Part shown: positions 11,625 through 23,120 of the stretch, piece after piece | Layout of the letters: each line of letters starts with the position of its first letter | Position numbering within the stretch: the first letter of the stretch is position 1 | DNA from: Cristatella mucedo | Taxonomy: Eukaryota; Bryozoa; Phylactolaemata; Cristatellidae | Length of the DNA stretch: 64,000 bases | NCBI GenBank assembly: GCA_009760855.2 | Contig: WPIO01000051.1 | Location: 920,001 to 984,000 of the forward strand | Direction: 5' to 3' | Notes under the pieces: generated by a model | What the model was told of the DNA's origin: nothing | The model's database searches: none | What the model saw: only the letters and a program-made list of their open reading frames with translations | Translations under genes and position numbers: made by a program

Positions 11625-13095
11625 GAAAAAGAGCGGGCGAAAGCGAAAAGTAGTGCTTTCATGGACTGAAAATGGCTCATTTTCCAACGACGAGCTTATC
11701 AAACAAACGAGAAAAATTCTGGTCCACGTGTGAAGATTGGTGGCCAATAAAATCAAGGATTAGAGTAGCACGTGTACGTACCCAATTCTTGCTGCTTTTA
11801 TCCCAAGATAGTGAGTACTCAATCGGTCCGTCGTCGCAATCTCCGACCAGTATATTCTCAGACATTACTCCAGGGAGCAGTCGGCTTGTTTTAACCGTTT
11901 GTATACACCTACCAGACATAGTAACATGTCATGACATGTGTCCTTACACCAATGAATCGACTGCCTTTGACCATGACCAATTGTTTTTTCCAGCTGCCCT
12001 GAGCTTGCCTCACCTGCAGCGTAGTAATTACTTACGCTGGTGACCAGAACGTGTGATTTACCGCGACAAGGAAGGTGACGCTCGTAATGTTCGGCGTTGC
12101 TTCGGTTGCGATTCCGCTCAGAGCCAACAAAAGTAAAGTGCCCAGGTACGTTGCGGCCATGTTTCCTCCGAGAACGGCTTGCCAAATGCTCTATCCCAGG
12201 ACCTCTATGTTTGTAGACCGCTTCGTTATCGAGTCGCTTGAGCTGCAGGCCAACAAAGCGATGGATAACAGCGCTCGTCATCGCCGGTGCTGTCGTTTAC
12301 TACTACCTCATAAGATTAGCAGTGCGATTAAACGAGCATCTTCCTGCAACGAACAAGCTCGTCCACCGATTTCAGATAATGCAGCCAAATATGTAGCTCC
12401 AGTATGTGCTAGAGCTGTGGCTGATGCTGTCCCCCCCCCGTAACTCGGCAATGCTAAGGAAGCATTTGTAATCCTTTCGTGGGGCTCCTGCACGAGCACC
12501 AGTTGAGGTGCATACAGCCAGCGCGCTCAGGTTTTATCTTCCTGTCTCACGCTACGGAGGTTCCTTTTAAGGTAAGAACTTACTTCGTGGCTCCAAAGCT
12601 GTTACCGAGCGTTCGTTTTGAAAAAGATGCAGTCTCTCGAGAATCAAATCCCACATCGCAGTACGTCCACCGCAGTACAGAGTCCAGTGCAAGGAAGAAG
12701 AACCGGATCTGGCATGTCGGCACGATTTTTAGCGAGCAAGTCTTCGGCAGCGATATGCTGGCAGCGATGGATGCCGTCTTCCTTTTTGGTCACCTGAAAA
12801 AGCCACTGATTAACCGCTTCTGATTTTTCGGATTAAGATGGACTTTGTGCCACCTGCTCGAGCAGCAACGGAAGCTCAGTGTCCTCGCTGAACGAACTGC
12901 AGACAATATACTCGTCGCTGGTTAGTTAGCAGATTTCAAAATGAATGGAGATCAAAAAAGTACCATCAGCGAGGTTAGGATCGGCTGAATGGCCTTCACT
13001 TATGTTAATTACCTTTTCTCAACCAATGGCTGAGAGCTCCTACAGTAACAAGAAGAAAAAGTAGACGACCGCTCGCGTCTTAAATATAAATAAAT
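11625..13095. other. No gene recognised
   Basis: Several open frames of 80-140 codons overlap on opposite strands. None gives a domain I recognise. A C9 run lies at about 12430. Confidence 0.3.
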
Positions 13096-13099
13096 ATAG

Positions 13100-14070
13100 C
13101 TCATTTATATAGCGCCCCAAGAGCGTCTTTGGGCGATTGGTTCTTCCCAGGTGTATTTTATGATCTGCATGTAAGCGTCACAGTCATTTACCTCGTTATG
13201 GTCACCTGGTGAGAATGTAAAGGTTTCCGAACTCAGCTTTTGCTTTGGATTCAAAGAAATTGTTTTCAAGTTGATTTTTTTGATGAATTCGACAAGCTTG
13301 CATGATTTCGTGAGCAGATCGTGGCAATCGTAGACTTCTAATGTATCGTCGCTGATCGCTTCCACGTCCGTACCTGCTTCAAGATTGTCTATTTAATTGA
13401 TAACGTCACTATCCAGGTTTAAATCGTCCATCTCAGTTCTCTTCTTGTACAATGTGTCACATGTTCCAAGATGCAGGCCATGGTTGAAGCGGAAGTATCC
13501 AACGACATCGACGTGGCTAATGCATTTCTTATTTACAGCCAGCGCTGTCCTGAGTAGACCCCACCAAATCCCTCTCCATTGTTATTCCAAAACGCTAAAA
13601 TTCCGTTTCATTCATTCGACAGTATCGAGAGTAATGCACGAATCAATTATGCGAACAAGAGCCATCTTTATTGTTGTATTGTCGCCGATATCCTATCATG
13701 AATGTTGACTCCGGTGAATCCTAGTCCTCTCGCGGTGGTGTATCTATCCACAGTCATGCTAAACTTTAATCATCTCTCGGAGTTTTCCCTTGATGTCGGC
13801 AATCGTTTTGCTTCTCTTTTCTTTGTAATCATCATGCACCAGCTTCATCACGTCGCTTTCGTTCACTGGAAATTTGAATCCGTACCGTGAGATTGATTGC
13901 CGTATATACTTGTTTCTAGTGATAGCTCTAATCGATATTCGATCAGTGGCCAGATCTATAACAATCTCCTTCAGATAGTGTCGCCCCAGAAAATCAGCGG
14001 TTGTTTTTTTCTCCTATTGTTCACGGGCTCCTCCTTGGACGGTTGTACACCGTGGTGACAAAAATCTGCG
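13100..14070 (-). pseudogene. Broken coding region of unknown family
   Basis: Read on the minus strand, three consecutive blocks look like real protein, but each is in a different frame or ends in a stop. The first block (about 14020-13780) reads TADFLGRHYLKEIVIDLATD and continues through KYIRQSISRYGFKF before a stop. The second (about 13600-13390) contains NKKCISHVDVVGYFRFNHGL after an in-frame stop. The third (13365-13105) contains TLEVYDCHDLLTKSCKLVEF. The sequence is more AT-rich than its neighbours. I do not recognise the family. A decayed mobile or viral-type gene, or a host pseudogene, would fit. Confidence 0.4.
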
Positions 14071-14179
14071 AATGTACGCCAAAATAATCTAAGCTCTGAG
14101 CTTCGTTCCTATAGCGGATTTTCCTGTTGCTTTCGACGAACTGGCCGATGACTGCACTCCTCTAATCGCACCATTGATC

Positions 14180-15080
14180 AACAGGTAGGAAGGTATGCGC
14201 ATTGGCAGACAGCTAAGAGCTCGAAGTACGAATTCAAAGTTTAATTTGCAACCGTGGAAGTTTTGGAGTCCCACAAATAACTGCGATACAGCTGTCATTT
14301 CCACAATGAACGTCAGAACACTGCGGTTTCTATTCCAAAGTGTACAGAATGATGTTTACTTACCAAATTTGATGCAGCTGCGCTTCGCGTTCCCGTGGTA
14401 TGGCCTCAAATGGCCCGGGTCAGCCAGCCTATTTACAGATTCGAACGGCGATACAGCTGTCATTTCCATAAAAAACTTTTCGAAACCGCTTTTGATTCAA
14501 AATTATCGAAAACAGTATGTCAAGTTTACCCACACATTTCATGGGGTTTCCCTTACGCGTTCTCATGTTATGGCCTCCGATGGCGCCCCTCACAAGTGGC
14601 AGCCCTGAGTAGTCAAACTGATACAGCTGCCATTTCAACAAATAGCTTCTCACAGCTTTGGTTTTGATTGCAAATCATTACAGGCGACGGTCCAGTTTAA
14701 CCGACCGAAATTTACTCGATTGCACTACTGTGACATCATCCAATGGCCCGGGACAGCCAGCCTCCCTAAATATTCAAACTCCTGCCATTTCCACAATAAG
14801 CGTTTCACAGCAGCGGTTTTAATACTAATTTACAGAATTTTTTTCAGGGTTTACCAACATTTTCATGGCATAGTGCATGAGCTTTCTCATGCTAAGGCCT
14901 CCACTGGCCCGGAACCGGAGAACCTCCCTACATATTTCAACAGCAACACATCTGCTATATCCACAATAGCTGTTGTAAAACAATGGTTTTCATGCCACAT
15001 TATAGATAAAAGTGTTTCAGGTTTATTCATCTAATTTCTTGACATCGGTTGGGTGTATTCTCATGCTATGGCCTCCAATG
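14180..15080 (+). repeat. Satellite of about 165 bp, direct orientation
   Basis: The landmark ATGGCC(T)CCxATGGCCCGG recurs near 14410, 14580, 14745, 14906 and, after removing an insertion, 15073. Spacing is about 161-177 bp. Between landmarks each unit has the order CTGCCATTTCCACAATA, then GGTTTTxATT, then TTTACCCACA-like, then TCTCATGCTATGG. Units are diverged, so the array is old. Confidence 0.8.
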
Positions 15081-15213
15081 TAATGTAATGTATCTCCGTC
15101 TGTAACTCCACAAAGCCATATAGACTATGTGTGTATTACGAAGGAAGGTTTTGTATAGCACACTCACAGCCTAAGCGGCTTTCGGTACGGATTGGGTAGC
15201 CAACAGACTTCAT
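15081..15213 (-). mobile_element. LINE-B 3' fragment with 8-bp target duplication
   Basis: A 133-bp LINE-B 3' end, tail (TAATG)n on the plus strand, lies inside a satellite unit. CTCCAATG flanks it on both sides (15073-15080 and 15214-15221). Removing the insert and one duplication restores the satellite landmark. Confidence 0.85.
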
Positions 15214-15437
15214 CTCCAATGGCCCGGGCCGCCAGAGGCCATGCCAATATAGTGCGTTGCCGCAATTACATAAAATTTGGTGGGTAAATCTGGAAAACAT
15301 TTTTATAATATGCAATCAAAACCCAAGTTCGACGACGCCTATGGTTGGAATAGTAACTTTATCGAAGTTTAAAAATGCAAAGCAGACCGAACCATTGGAG
15401 GCATGACAACTGGCATGGGCATTATTATGAAATTTTG
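15214..15437 (-). repeat. Satellite of about 165 bp, inverted orientation
   Basis: From the palindrome GGCCCGGGCC at 15222-15231 onward, the satellite landmark reads in reverse (CCAGAGGCCATGCC, later CATTGGAGGCATGAC). The array therefore switches orientation here. It is then interrupted by the LINE-B copy starting at about 15438. Confidence 0.7.
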
Positions 15438-17620
15438 TTAGTGTAATGTATCTCCGTCTGTAACTCCACAAAGTCATAAGGACCATGTGGGTGTTACTCA
15501 GGGGTTTTGTATAGCGCACTCACAGCCTAAGCGGCTTTCGGTACGCGTTCGGTAGCCAACACACTTCGTCTCACGCAACAGAGAGAAAGTGGGAAGCATA
15601 GCAGAGTCAGGAGAGCAGTTGAGGTGGTGAGTAGCATGAAAGTAGCAGCTCAGGACTGCTGAAAAGGATGAGCCATAATCGGCAGTCGGAGAGTAGTTGT
15701 CGTTGCGTAAGAATTGTGGAAGCGAGTTCCACAGTCTAGGACCTGCAGAGCTAAAGCTTCTGTCGCCAACGGTCTTTAAGCGGAGGAATGGGACAGCTAA
15801 TTTATTGTCCACACAGGACCTGAGGGCGCGAACAGGCTGAAACGGATGCAGCAGTTCAGCTAGGTATGAAGGAGCCAAGCCGTGGCGGGCCTTGTGGGTC
15901 AGCGTAAGAACTTTGCTCTGTATCCTTTGCTCAACCGGCATCCATCCTAGCTCTTTTAGCAAAGGAGACACGTGCTCAAACCGCTGGGACTTGAAGACCA
16001 GCCTTGCAGCCATATTTATAGTCTGCTGCAGTGGCCTATTGGCTTTCTTTGGCAGCCCAGCCAAAAGGGAATTACAATAATCAAGCCTAGACAGAACTAA
16101 GGAGCTGGTTCAAGTTTTTACAAGCAACTGTGGGAGACAGCTCCTAATCTTGGATAGGGATCGGACGTGATGGCTAGCTGTAGAAGCAGTCTTCTGAATG
16201 AAGCTTTTAAAATTGAGGCAGCTGTAGAAAACGACAAATTTTAAGCAGTGGTGATGGTCGCACAATGGCATCACCTATTAGAAGAGCAAACCCTTTTAAT
16301 CCAGCCACACGCTTAGGGTGTCCTATGAGGCGCAGGTCAGTTTTATCATCCTTTAATTTCACGAAGTTTTCCGACATCCAGGATCGAATATTGGCAAGGC
16401 AAGCATTCAGTTTCTCAGTTGCCGCAGCAGATTCCGACGGTTTGAATGACAAATCCAACCGAGTATCGTCAGCATAGAAGTGATATCCTATTTTATGGGC
16501 CTTGATCACTTTTCCCAGAGGTTGTGTGCAAATGGAGAACAGCAAGGGACCGAGTACAGACCCTTAAGGGACTCCACGCGTGACCCTTCTGGTGAGTGAG
16601 ACTTGACCCCCACACGACACGGATTAAACACGATCAGACAAGTACGATTTGAACCACGCTAGTGCTTCGTCTGCCGAACCGATCGTTGTCCTCGATCGTT
16701 CAAGCAGAACCTCGCGATCAATGGTGTCAAAGGCAGCAGGCAGCTCTAGCCGAGCTAGGGCAGTGACATTACCGTCGTCGTTGCCACGTAGAATGTCATA
16801 GTTATCACGGAGAACAGTTTCAGTAGAGTGCTGCCTCTTGAACCCTGATTGAAATGTTTCTGACATCCAATTATTTTTATATGTTCAACCAACAGCTTAG
16901 CAACAATTTTTTCAAGAATCTTGGATAAGAAAGGAAGAAGGGAAACTGGGCCAAAGTTTGCAAAGACATCTGTGCCTAATCCAGGCTTTCTAAGAATGGC
17001 TCTAACGATTGCCGATTTGAAGACGACTCCTTTTCCCAAAGAAGCATTACAAATCTTGGTTATGGCAGGGCTGTCGGTCTGCAAGTGAAAACCACAGAGA
17101 CGAGGGTGTACGGTCTTCAGGAGACGAGCTCTTTTTGCTAGACCTTATTAAGGTAGCCACATCGCATGCAGAAACCTCGAACTCTTTAAGGAAGGTCACA
17201 GGTTGAGGAACGGCGAAAACTTTAGTCTGAGGGGGCTTAATGGAGGCACGAACGTGCACAATTTCTTCAGTAAAGAAGGCTGAACACTTTTCGGCTGAGC
17301 TCTTAGTATTTGGGGAGTCAAGAGATCACAGCATTGGCTAGTAAATGGTTTACTGTCTTATAAATCTGTTTAGTGTCTAACTGGCTGGAATTCAGCTTTC
17401 GAATGGTTGATAAACTCGAAACACTGTGTTGCGTCTGCTGCACTGGGGACTACTCCGGCAGAAGCTGCTGATGCGAAAACAGGGAACTCACTTGCAGCAG
17501 TTGCTTGCAGGTCCGAGTGAGGCCCGTTTCTGCATTTCAGCAAAGAATGGCCTCTGCCTGAGCCATCTTTATCTGTGAGCGACTGCCCGCACAAACTTAA
17601 CACGTTGTTTGCTGTAACAT
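15438..17620 (-). mobile_element. LINE-B (CR1/L2-like) reverse transcriptase copy, broken
   Basis: The 3' tail is at 15438-15495 (antisense TGTAATGTATCTCCGTCTG). Reading upstream on the minus strand gives the C-terminal region (16064-15498), the reverse transcriptase palm with an intact YADD motif (HFYADDTRL, within 16545-16207), the FQSGF...HSTET region with an AAFDTIDREVLLER motif (16866-16624), and the fingers region with VSLLPFLSKILE (17084-16755). The pieces lie in different frames with stops between them, and a GCDVAT-like part near 17160 belongs to the upstream linker. No endonuclease domain was found, so the copy is probably 5'-truncated. It sits inside the inverted satellite array. 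Family assignment rests on the DLSAAFDTIDH-type and YADD-type motifs known from CR1/L2 elements. Confidence 0.85.
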
Positions 17621-18215
17621 GAAATCAAACCGCAGTTTCACAACACTTATTGTGGAAATAGCAGCTGTATCTCAGTGGCATTACGTACGGAGGCTGGCTG
17701 GTCTTGGCCATTGGAAGTAATAGCATGAGAGCGGGCATGCGCTGTGCCATAAATGCTGCATGTTAACCGGGAACACTGTTTCCTATAATGCGGAAACAAA
17801 ACCCAAGTTGCATGAAGCCTATTGTGTACATGGCAGTTTGGTTGCTGTTAGAAATGCAAGGCGGTGCGGGCCACTATAGGCGCTGCGAAATTTCACAAAA
17901 TTTTGAATTTAAAGCGGCACCCTTATTTCGCGGAATTGAAGCCACTTTTTCACCATGCCTATTGTGTTAACGGCGGCTGCATCGCCATTAGAACCAGTAA
18001 ATATGCAGCCCGACCCGGGCCATTTAACGCCCTATCACGAGAAATTCCAACGCAATTGCATGAACTTAAGTGAGCAAGCCCGTAGCACTATCTTGTATAA
18101 TTTCGAATCAACCGCTCAGTGTTCAATTTTTGTGGAAGTGGTAGCTGCATCGCAGTTATTCTTGGGACTTGAATGTTCGTGCTCGACACAAAAACAGCCT
18201 ACGTCAGAATAGTCC
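17620..18215 (-). repeat. Satellite of about 165 bp, inverted orientation, continued
   Basis: Blocks such as TTATTGTGGAAATAGCAGCTG and CTTGGCCATTGGA are the reverse of the satellite landmarks seen at 14.2-15.1 kb. The array therefore continues on the far side of the LINE-B insertion. Confidence 0.65.
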
Positions 18216-18229
18216 CAGTCGTTCAACTT

Positions 18230-18960
18230 CAAGGAATGGCACACAACCAGGCATCTATTTAATATACTAATTAATATAGGATAACGTTATTAGGCCGTAT
18301 AAACTCGTGTGTATAAGTATACAATTCCTAATGTAGTCATCCAATTGACAATCACGAGTGCCATGCCTGAGTTTCAAGCAGCCAAGACTTGAAAAGGACA
18401 AATTTCCCGAACGAATGCTTGGTTTTCTGCACAGCTGCGTAGTTGGGCTATGATATATCCTAGATTCTCTCTGCCTGTCTCTTTGTCTCAATCTTTTGCA
18501 AAGGTGAGCACAAGGCAAACTCTAGTTTCTGCTTCTATGCAGACATTAATCTTCCCTGTCCACTATAACCCCATCGATTCGCTTTCAAAGCTCCTGCCAC
18601 TCAGCTACTTCTTAATTTTTTTCTTTAGGTAACATGCTGTCAAGTCTGTTGGCCACTGCATGCATACCTACTCGTAACTAGCGAGAAAAACGATTTCGCC
18701 AAGACTGGGTAAATGAACAAACGCTAGGGCTACAACATTTTTACTTGGATAGCCTATCTATTAGCTGCTAAGGAATTCAAGTGGGCAACTCAAGCCGCAT
18801 CACTATAACGACTTAATAATCCTTCACGTGAGGTGAAATTGCATGCACTGTGACCGTGAAGCCTAGTTAGGTCAACTCGTGAAGCTTATCCTACGAAGTT
18901 TGCAGATGTAACTTGACATGCAATTTAATGAACGTTATTCTCAGAAGCCTGTAAAAGGAG
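18230..18960. other. No gene recognised; downstream flank of RPL12
   Basis: AT-leaning sequence after the RPL12 polyadenylation signal (the gene is on the minus strand). No repeat or protein seen. Confidence 0.4.
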
Positions 18961-18993
18961 ATAACACCATCTTGTCAAAATCAACGGCCGTGA

Positions 18994-18999
18994 TTTATT
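18994..18999 (-). terminator. Candidate RPL12 polyadenylation signal
   Basis: AATAAA on the minus strand, about 95 nt after the RPL12 stop codon. This is a normal distance for a short ribosomal protein 3' UTR. Confidence 0.6.
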
Positions 19000-19093
19000 T
19001 ATCAAATGCTGTCTAGTCGAATTGATGCCTTCCTCAGTAGACAGTTTCCGAGAAGCTGTTGATGGCCATTGAGTCCCGGATGCTCTTACTTAA

Positions 19094-21759
19094 TTAGGCC
19101 TGTAAAAATCAAGGTTGAAATATAAACTAAGATTTAAGATCAACACGAGACATTGATCTGCTACAAGCTGTGTTGTGCAAACGTACCTGAGGAATCTCAA
19201 TTTCACCACTGTTTATTTTCTCGATAACATCGTGAGGTGCCATGCCGTCCACAGTGCAACCAACTGATTGAGCTGTACCTAGAACTTCTTTGGCTGTGCC
19301 AGCTAGGGTCCGGGCCATGCTCCTCTCCCTCATTGCTCGTGCAATTTCAATAATGTCATCAATTGTTATGTTGCCACTGTGCTTAACTGAAAAACAAATT
19401 GCAACTTAACACCCCGTCAAGCAAGTCAACTCCTAGCTCATCAAGCAAGAAACTGTTTATACACCAGTAGAAATTCAAAGTTTTGCACGCCGAAACCATG
19501 CTGTTAATTTTCGGGTTTAAGGTAAGCATGTCTAAAAATGTCGAACACACTTCTAAAGAGACAGTCCCGATTAATGAAACATTGTGGAAGCAGACAGTAT
19601 ACTTTAATGTCATTAGTTTCCACATTTATCACCATCTCTAAAGCCCGGAACTAACTCCCGAACATCACAGCACTGCCTGACTATAGACATTAGGAAGCTA
19701 AAAACCTGCATTCCTTAAAGCACGGGATGGGTGGGTGAGAGTTGTCCGTTGCACGAGCATTATTTATTTGATATGCTGTGCAGGTTACTAACCAGTGGAT
19801 CAATTCTCTTAGGATGCTCTAAAATGCCCCTATGTCACTGTTAATCACCAATCAAGAATAAAGGTGCCACCGAGCTGATAAAGCTGCTGCCATGTGTGGA
19901 CAAGGATGAGACGTGCCGAGGCACAACGCGACAATTATTTTTCCTGAGCGGTTGATGTGGGCAACACGCTGGTGATGCCTGCTTCTCTCGCAAACGACTG
20001 CTCATTAAAGCCACAGGTGAAAAATCCCTGAATAGCACGACAGCAATGAATAAATATAGAATGACTTTCAGCCAATAAACTAAAATTTTCGGAGCATTAT
20101 TTGCTATACTTTAACCTCAAATAAATAAATTACATGCAGTGCTGACAAGTGAGCACTGCAAAGATGTAACGTGGGACTTCTCCAGTGGCCACTGGAGAAG
20201 CGGTTTGGTGAAGTCAATAATGAACAACCACTTTATCATTTGTCACAATACTAACAAATGACAACGTAATACACAACACACATACTGCACAACAGCAATT
20301 CAGCTTTGCCAATGGCACTTGCAGAAATATACAAAAGTGACTAATCTACCACACGCCTTATCTACAAAGCCATGCATTAACATGGAAAAGCGAAGATAAT
20401 AAATAACTTATTTGTACAGCACCCTGAGAACTTGATGTCTATTCAGGCACTTCACATATGCAATGGGGCTGGAGCCCACAGTCTCGGTCATTAAATACAT
20501 TCACTTTGAACTTGGTCGAGGCAAGCACCACTTAGCCAAACCAGTGCTGAACCTCAGTGAAAATGATATTCGGAGATATATGCAATATATACATCGTGTC
20601 CTTAAAAAAGACAGAACTAGACCTTACACGGTTGAGTTTCTACAAGCCTTACTGAAGTGTATCATAGCAAATATTTCAACAGCCTAAAGACCATACCTAC
20701 AGGGGCAGTAGGACAGGACAGACACTGATGGTCGACCTACACCTGACTAATAAATCTATACATAACGAGAGCCATTGAGGGCAAGGGAATCTATACAAAT
20801 ACGGGACGTTCATATCACTGACAACGTTTAGAGCGGCAAGCCTTAAGGCAAGTCGTTCGTGCTCAACGAGGTATCACAACCGATATGATCAACCACCTGC
20901 TCAGTGCTAGCTATGTGGAATGGCATAGCTACGCAAGCGGCTCCAATACCGATGTCCGCGAGCTGACTGCACCGGCGGTTGCTATGAGAACCAGTCGAGG
21001 ACGCTGGCAGCTGATGTAAATCGGGCTGGTCACAAGCCATCATTACCGAATTATGGGTACAATAGTAGCATGCACCCTATGGGTGTCGGAGAACTAGCAG
21101 CATGTGCGACATCACGCTCTTTTTTCAATCAATCAGATCGAGTGGTAGGTTCTGTAAACATGCAGTATAAGCTGGCTACTAGAGCCAGGTACAAGCACAG
21201 CAAACTTACTGTTCTTCACCTTCTTTCTGTCACGAGGAGGCTCTTTCAACGCTCTAACAATAAGGGCTGAGGCACTGGGCACTACGTCCACTTTAGCTTG
21301 CCTGTTCTGAATGGTAAGCCGGACAGTTATCTTCAAACCTTTCCAATCGCCAGTAGCTTTGGCTATATCGTCACCGACTTTCTTTGGCGAAAGACCAAGC
21401 GGGCCGACTTTAGGGGCGAGCGTAGCAGTAGCACCTACTTCACCTCCGACCGCTCTCAGACAAACTGCAAGAAAGAAGACAATGACAATTCACAGTTACG
21501 CACCAAGACTCACCACAACGGAAGGATTACAGAATAGCAAAGACATGTATCGCTTAAAGCCAGCCAATATGTAAAGTTTCGGCCCCCACGAGAAATCTAT
21601 CTCTGACGCCAGCCTAATGCGCAGCGGTCGCCAGCGCATATCGGCGGCAGCTGCCAAACTCTTGCCCAGCGCGCCGGCCACCCAAAAACAGGGCCGGTTA
21701 ACGGCTAGCATACACTACGTACCAATAACGATCGCATTGGGATCAAGCTTAGGGCCCAT
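19094..21759 (-). CDS. RPL12: 60S ribosomal protein L12 (uL11)
   Basis: RPL12 is the eukaryotic uL11 protein. It binds the GTPase-associated centre of large-subunit rRNA at the base of the P stalk. Coding exons on the minus strand: 21759-21723 (37 nt), 21464-21210 (255 nt), 19386-19187 (200 nt) and 19099-19094 (6 nt). All introns are GT-AG and the phases agree, giving 165 aa, the usual family length. Visible family features: start [75 protein letters not shown], then [10 protein letters not shown] and [13 protein letters not shown]. The last exon codes only Ala and TAA, giving the end IPQA. The ATG is at 21759-21757; residue 2 is Gly where family members usually have Pro, but the X-Pro-Lys N-terminus is kept. 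Intron 2 (1.8 kb) holds a SINE-B. Certainty is high for exons 1-3 and good for exon 4, which is set by phase and length. Confidence 0.95.
20398..20530 (-). mobile_element. SINE-B copy in RPL12 intron 2
   Basis: Antisense SINE-B: AATAACTTATTTGTACAGC, CCTGAGAACTTGATGTCTAT, TCAGGCACTTCACATATGC, then a worn B-box region (GGCTGGAGCCCAC) and the subfamily block CATTAAATACATTCACTTTG. Confidence 0.75.
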
Positions 21760-21764
21760 GATGT

Positions 21765-22190
21765 AGATGGTGGTACGCCGAGCGTTCACAAGAGTAGGAT
21801 GAGGTGTGGATGAGTTCGATTTGAACCCGACCAGAAGGGTGCACCTCACCGACGGCAATATGTCGCAGAAAAGGAAACTGATATGTGACCAGACAATGGA
21901 CAACTCAAAAAAGTGTGACTTATTCGATCTCTTACACTATAATTATATTTTTAAATTATTTTTAAGGATAATTTTTATTCAAAATGATATTTTATATCTT
22001 TAATCACAAGTAGACCATTTCTTACTGCGGCCTATTACTTCCGGTCTTCTTCCTCGACTGTTCGAGTTAGGACCCAACTGCGTTTTACGTTGGATCCTTT
22101 AAAGTCATTATAATTTAATACATTAGAAATCAGCTACAAAGCTTCATGCGTTTAGTAGCCTCAAACATGTTACGTCAATTTCCGCACCAT
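21765..22190. other. Upstream flank of RPL12
   Basis: This should contain the RPL12 promoter, reading to the minus strand. The first 50 bp or so before the ATG are GC-balanced and the rest is AT-rich. I see no clear TATA box and no convincing terminal oligopyrimidine start. Confidence 0.35.
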
Positions 22191-22192
22191 GT

Positions 22193-22620
22193 TGTGGGCG
22201 TGGCCACGCCCGCAATGCTGTTCAGCCCCAGCCGGACTTAGACCACACCGCCCGGCCAACGGGCGCGCCAAGTACCGCTTCATTAAGCGCTGCAGTTGGA
22301 CGGTATTGGCTGACTAAGCTGGATTTAATTGCAACGGGTCAACTGTCGTCGCCTGACCCGCTAGACCTGCAGCGAAGAAACTTTCTGCCTGTCCGCCGGC
22401 CTGTGTGGACTCCCCTTTCTCCTCTTCAGCTCACTTTCTCTTCTCTCCACTGACGCTCCGGAGCTGCTTCTACGACGGCTACTACATCTGTATGTACGCT
22501 CGCACGTTTGCGTTGCCTGTGCATAATGCAATTCAGCCGTCGTCGTCAGTACAACCACAAATCGCTTGTGGGTGAATCGTTCATCTTCGTCGCGCTGCCA
22601 TCTGCATGCGAGCCCCTACA
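22193..22620 (+). mobile_element. LTR-like element, copy without CA tract
   Basis: It starts TGTGGGCGTGGCCACGCCC and ends CCCCTACA, and aligns along its length with the element at 24105-24604 but lacks the long CA run. No clear target-site duplication is seen (ATGT before, ATCC after), so it may be older or rearranged. TG...CA ends and about 430 bp suit a solo LTR. Confidence 0.65.
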
Positions 22621-22985
22621 ATCCAACCCCCAAGCGACCCCAGACCGCTGGTGGCCCACATAGGCGGGCGCGCGCCAATTGGGACATTTGCGGTGAGTAA
22701 ATTTTCAGTAAATGTTAGCTTCTGCGATTCCAGCTGCTCGCTGACTTCGTGATGAACTGCAATGATTCTGAAACGTATTTAGCAAGGGGTGGTCAACAGC
22801 GAAACTCCGTGCACGCCTTTTAGATTGCGATAGGCATTCCGAAAGACCGAACTTCCGGCTTCCGATGGGTGTAATCAGCATTGGTTCCAAATGTTCCAAG
22901 GCTTCCTGTCATCATCCATCCCTAAGGAGATACAGACATATGTGAATTACTCTAATACGCATTATAAATGCTGGGTTTCGATCGT
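22621..22985. other. No gene recognised
   Basis: Short flank between the LTR-like copy and a SINE-B. No shared repeat seen. Confidence 0.35.
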
Positions 22986-23120
22986 CATGAGCTGGTTTGG
23001 TCCAGCGGTTAAGGTGCTCGCCCCGATCAAGGTCTGGCTGAGATCGTGGGCTCGAGCCCCGAGGCATATTTGAAGCACCTGAATAGAGATTAAGTTCTCT
23101 TGAGACGCTATACAATTAAA
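22986..23120 (+). mobile_element. SINE-B copy
   Basis: tRNA-like head GAGCTGGTTTGGTCCAGCGG then TTAAGGTGCTCGCC (A-box side), GTGGGCTCGAGCCCCG (B box), GGCATAT, then the LINE-like end TAGAGATTAAGTTCTCTTG...GCTATACAATTAAATGAATAA. It abuts the 5' side of the LINE-A copy. Confidence 0.85.

Noticed and set aside
11354-11733. Open frames rich in RERERE in the GA tract, and similar TH or LS frames in the CA and GA tracts at 24.3 and 57.3 kb.
   Set aside because: They are direct translations of dinucleotide repeats.
21806-22003. Plus-strand open frame upstream of RPL12.
   Set aside because: It overlaps the probable RPL12 promoter, is AT-rich and has no recognisable domain.
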